17,075 nucleotides of DNA, taken from Spirochaetaceae bacterium. Its GTDB lineage: Bacteria; Spirochaetota; Spirochaetia; Sphaerochaetales; Sphaerochaetaceae. Below are positions 15,279 to 17,075 of this stretch, one piece after another. The notes beneath the pieces are model-generated. The model was not told where the DNA came from. It was given only the letters and a program-made list of their open reading frames with translations, and searched no databases. The translations under genes and the position numbers were made by a program. The DNA is taken from the NCBI GenBank assembly GCA_003454065.1, contig DMKZ01000075.1, positions 1 to 17,075 on the forward strand, written 5' to 3'. How positions within the stretch are numbered: the first letter of the stretch is position 1; each line of letters opens with the position of its first letter.

Positions 15279-15452
15279 TCAAGTCCCCCGGGAATGGATG
15301 AAGGAGCTTGCCACAGGTCTGTATCTTTCAAGCAGCGCCTTGTCGGCGGCATCGAATTCTTTATCCGTGATTATGTTATTGCTCTTCAGCGCTTTTATGA
15401 TTGAGAGCGAGATGAGATAGGACTTCTCAGCCTTGAACTGTTCCTGTGTCAT
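15279..15452 (-). CDS. Small SHOCT-like protein of the recombinase module
   Basis: This 57-residue protein beginning MTQEQFKAEKSYLISLSIIK contains a helical repeat of the SHOCT-like kind (IIKALKSNNIITDKEFDAADKALLERYRP). Similar small proteins commonly precede recombinase genes in Clostridia mobile elements; their role is not established. The start is ATG 15452, which overlaps the stop of the upstream HTH gene as ATGA, so translation is coupled. A longer reading from 15491 would run deep into the HTH gene and is rejected. It ends 43 nt before the first recombinase start. Family assignment is by pattern. Confidence 0.75.
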   Translation of the reverse strand: MTQEQFKAEKSYLISLSIIKALKSNNIITDKEFDAADKALLERYRPVASSFIHSRGT

Positions 15453-15700
15453 TTTTCGCCCCTTGCTCTGTTCCACCAGGAGTATCTGCAAGCGTTAGAG
15501 CAGAACTTCTTGTGTTTCTTATGTGGAAGGTGGGTGAGTGGATCGCCGCAGTTTAGGCATATGGAATCGTTTTGCATCGCATTTCTTTTAATGTGGCTCT
15601 TGACTGTATTTGCAGACAGACCGAGTTTTGCTGCTATCGACTTGTATCCCATACCCTGTGATGAAAGTGTGTTTATTTTTTGTTTCTGTATATCTGTCAT
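15449..15700 (-). CDS. HTH plus zinc-finger regulator of the recombinase module
   Basis: This 83-residue protein has two parts. Residues about 1-40 form a helix-turn-helix of the sigma-region-4/LuxR kind (GYKSIAAKLGLSANTVKSHI). Residues about 45-80 form a Cys4 zinc finger (CLNCGDPL and FCSNACRYSWW). This pairing is common next to serine recombinases in Firmicutes elements and probably serves as DNA-binding regulator or directionality factor; the role is inference. The start is ATG 15700, with GAGGAAAG at 15704-15711 giving good spacing. It is the first gene of a four-gene minus-strand operon leading to both recombinases. Confidence 0.85.
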   Translation of the reverse strand: MTDIQKQKINTLSSQGMGYKSIAAKLGLSANTVKSHIKRNAMQNDSICLNCGDPLTHLPHKKHKKFCSNACRYSWWNRARGEK

Positions 15701-15711
15701 TTTCTTTCCTC

Positions 15712-16014
15712 TACTTATTACCGGTGTTGAGAAGAGAAAATTTCCGGAATTGTTTGTGGGTAAGCGAGAAATGATGGCATTGGTTTGTTATGTCTTTATG
15801 TTCCCACATTCAAATAGAAGATGACTGGCTTACAACTCGTTCTGACCTTAAAATGCTACCTGTGGTTCTCCTATTAATCTTGTTTGCCACTTATTGGAAC
15901 GAGTCCATACTTTATGCTTCTTAAAAAGAATAAAAATGCTTTGTTTGTTTTGCTGTCGTGCGAAGTTGTTGTATAATTTAGTTGTATAATTTATCTGAAT
16001 AGACGAGGTGCGAA
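15712..16014. other. Divergent intergenic region between mobile module and KAP gene
   Basis: It separates the minus-strand recombinase operon from the plus-strand KAP gene and must hold both promoters. Visible items are TTCCGGAA (15742-15749), an AT-rich TTCTTAAAAAGAA near-palindrome (about 15918-15930) and the tandem promoter repeat at 15968-15993. No gene is seen. One edge of the mobile element could lie here, but I cannot place an att site. Confidence 0.5.
15950..15993 (+). promoter_or_regulatory. Promoter of the KAP gene with duplicated -10 region
   Basis: The 13-mer GTTGTATAATTTA is repeated exactly in tandem (15968-15980 and 15981-15993), giving two perfect TATAAT boxes (15972-15977 and 15985-15990). 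TTGCTG (15950-15955) is a fair -35 for the first box at 16-nt spacing. The second box lacks a matching -35. Confidence 0.6.
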
Positions 16015-17075
16015 ATGATTAGGACGGAATTAGAAACATTTACCGACGAATATGGAAATGCAAGAGGCGACATAATTCAAGAGGATTCGCTAATAAAAGA
16101 ATTCAATGAGAAAATAGAAAATACGAATTTCCATATCTATGGACTGTATGGCGGATGGGGAACCGGTAAAACCACCTTTGTAAAACTGTGGGAAAGACGG
16201 GTGGATGGAAACAAGAATTCTGTAATTCATATTGATGCTTTCGAGAAGGACTACATTCAGGATCCATTTGGAATTTTATTCTCCGCTTTCAAGAAATTCA
16301 TGAAGGACAATGGAATATCGCAAAGCGATGCGAAAGGCTTAATTGATTGTGCGAAGAAAGTGGCTTTTGCATCCTTGAAGGGGATGGGTACCGTGTTGAT
16401 AAATCGTTTTATTGGCGAGGAAAACCTGAAAGTCTTCGCAGATTCATTTTTGGATAATTTCGATTACAACATCAAAGACAATGAGGTTGACATTTGCGAA
16501 GAATTAAAGGATTCATTGAAAAAAATATTAGAAAAAACAGGTGGCAAGAAGCTGTATATCGTCATAGATGAGCTTGATAGGTGCCGTCCTGATTTTGCCC
16601 TTGAGATGCTGGAAAGGATAAAGCATATCTTTGCGATTGACGGGGTCAAATTCGTATTGGTGTACAATCCAATTCTATTCAAAGGGATAGTGATGAAAAA
16701 ATACGGATGCTTATCCGAAGAATCGGAATCATACTTCAGCAAGTTCATAGAATATGAGATTCCCTTTTCAGTTAATCAGAAACTTAGGGAGTATATTGAT
16801 TACGAAGTGGGGGTTCTAAGCAATCAGGGCTGTCTTTTGGACTCTAATGTAGTTGGATATATTCGTGGCTTTAGTAGCTCAATAGCTAAGGTTTTATCAT
16901 ATTATGGTGTGTTTTCCCTTCGGCAAATAAGCAAATTCATTTCTTCAGTAAAGATTTTGGAAGATTATGGTGATACTATAAATGTTAAATTTTCCTTGGC
17001 TATTTGCCTATTGAAAATGATAAACAAGGAAGAATGTGATGGAATCATTGATTATTTGAGGAAAAATAATAATTT
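16015..17075 (+). CDS. KAP-family P-loop NTPase (3' end outside the window)
   Basis: The frame is open from ATG 16015 to the right edge (353 complete codons). GAGGTG (16004-16009) sits 5 nt before the start. The Walker A motif is LYGGWGTGKTTFVKLW (about residues 43-58). The Walker B region LYIVIDELDRCRPDFALEML with the KAP-typical DELDRCRP lies near residue 190, followed by FVLVYNP. This identifies a KAP-type P-loop NTPase. Many KAP proteins carry membrane helices between Walker A and B; here that stretch has only one moderately hydrophobic segment (around 120-135), so the protein may be soluble. KAP NTPases include the phage-exclusion protein PifA, and several occur in defence loci. Placed beside a recombinase module and other island genes, a defence role is plausible but unproven; the C-terminal effector part is not visible. 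Confidence 0.9.
   Translation, partial: MIRTELETFTDEYGNARGDIIQEDSLIKEFNEKIENTNFHIYGLYGGWGTGKTTFVKLWERRVDGNKNSVIHIDAFEKDYIQDPFGILFSAFKKFMKDNGISQSDAKGLIDCAKKVAFASLKGMGTVLINRFIGEENLKVFADSFLDNFDYNIKDNEVDICEELKDSLKKILEKTGGKKLYIVIDELDRCRPDFALEMLERIKHIFAIDGVKFVLVYNPILFKGIVMKKYGCLSEESESYFSKFIEYEIPFSVNQKLREYIDYEVGVLSNQGCLLDSNVVGYIRGFSSSIAKVLSYYGVFSLRQISKFISSVKILEDYGDTINVKFSLAICLLKMINKEECDGIIDYLRKNNN

Noticed and set aside
15236..15352. 39-codon N-terminal extension of the first recombinase
   Set aside because: No family similarity, overlaps the SHOCT-like gene, and ATG 15235 has a good ribosome site.
15510..15824. 104-codon plus-strand frame
   Set aside because: Antisense to the HTH/zinc gene; hydrophobic only because of complementary codons.

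Overview
The window reads as a piece of a moderate-GC bacterial chromosome (near half GC by eye) whose right-hand part is accessory DNA. No RNA gene or taxonomic marker is present. The fused catalytic/regulatory aspartate carbamoyltransferase, the SpoIIE/STAS signalling genes, the NRPS and the strong purine-rich ribosome binding sites would fit a gut or rumen Treponema-like spirochaete. A Clostridia-like host is the main alternative, because the recombinase module is typical of Clostridia mobile elements. This placement is inference.

Region 1 (3-7519, + strand) is a biosynthetic operon. It holds the 3' part of a multimodular non-ribosomal peptide synthetase (T-C-A-T-reductase, entering from outside the window), a STAS anti-sigma-antagonist-like protein, an Sfp-type phosphopantetheinyl transferase, and a membrane SpoIIE-type phosphatase that also carries an anti-sigma-type kinase domain. 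The PPTase would arm the carrier domains and the reductase would release an aldehyde or alcohol. The STAS and SpoIIE/kinase proteins form a self-contained partner-switching pair inside the same operon.

Region 2 (7520-8302) is a long non-coding stretch. It contains a possible Mrr-like nuclease relic on the minus strand, copies of a dispersed motif (GGTTTTTAGAAGCGCC), a perfect 26-bp inverted repeat, three TAGACT repeats, a good sigma70 promoter and a large hairpin. The last items form a plausible leader for the pyrimidine genes.

Region 3 (8303-10588) is pyrBI (fused ATCase) and pyrE, whose start is set by a Shine-Dalgarno overlapping the pyrBI stop.

Region 4 (10598 to the end) looks like a genomic-island or defence hotspot behind pyrE. 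It has a 49-codon relic of a DNA methyltransferase/restriction gene, an AT-rich two-gene unit (TIGR04076-family protein plus an uncharacterised Cys/His protein) with an apparently leaderless start, and a minus-strand mobile module (HTH/zinc protein, small SHOCT-like protein, two large serine recombinases). The last gene is the start of a KAP-family P-loop NTPase, which runs off the right edge and has a duplicated -10 region.
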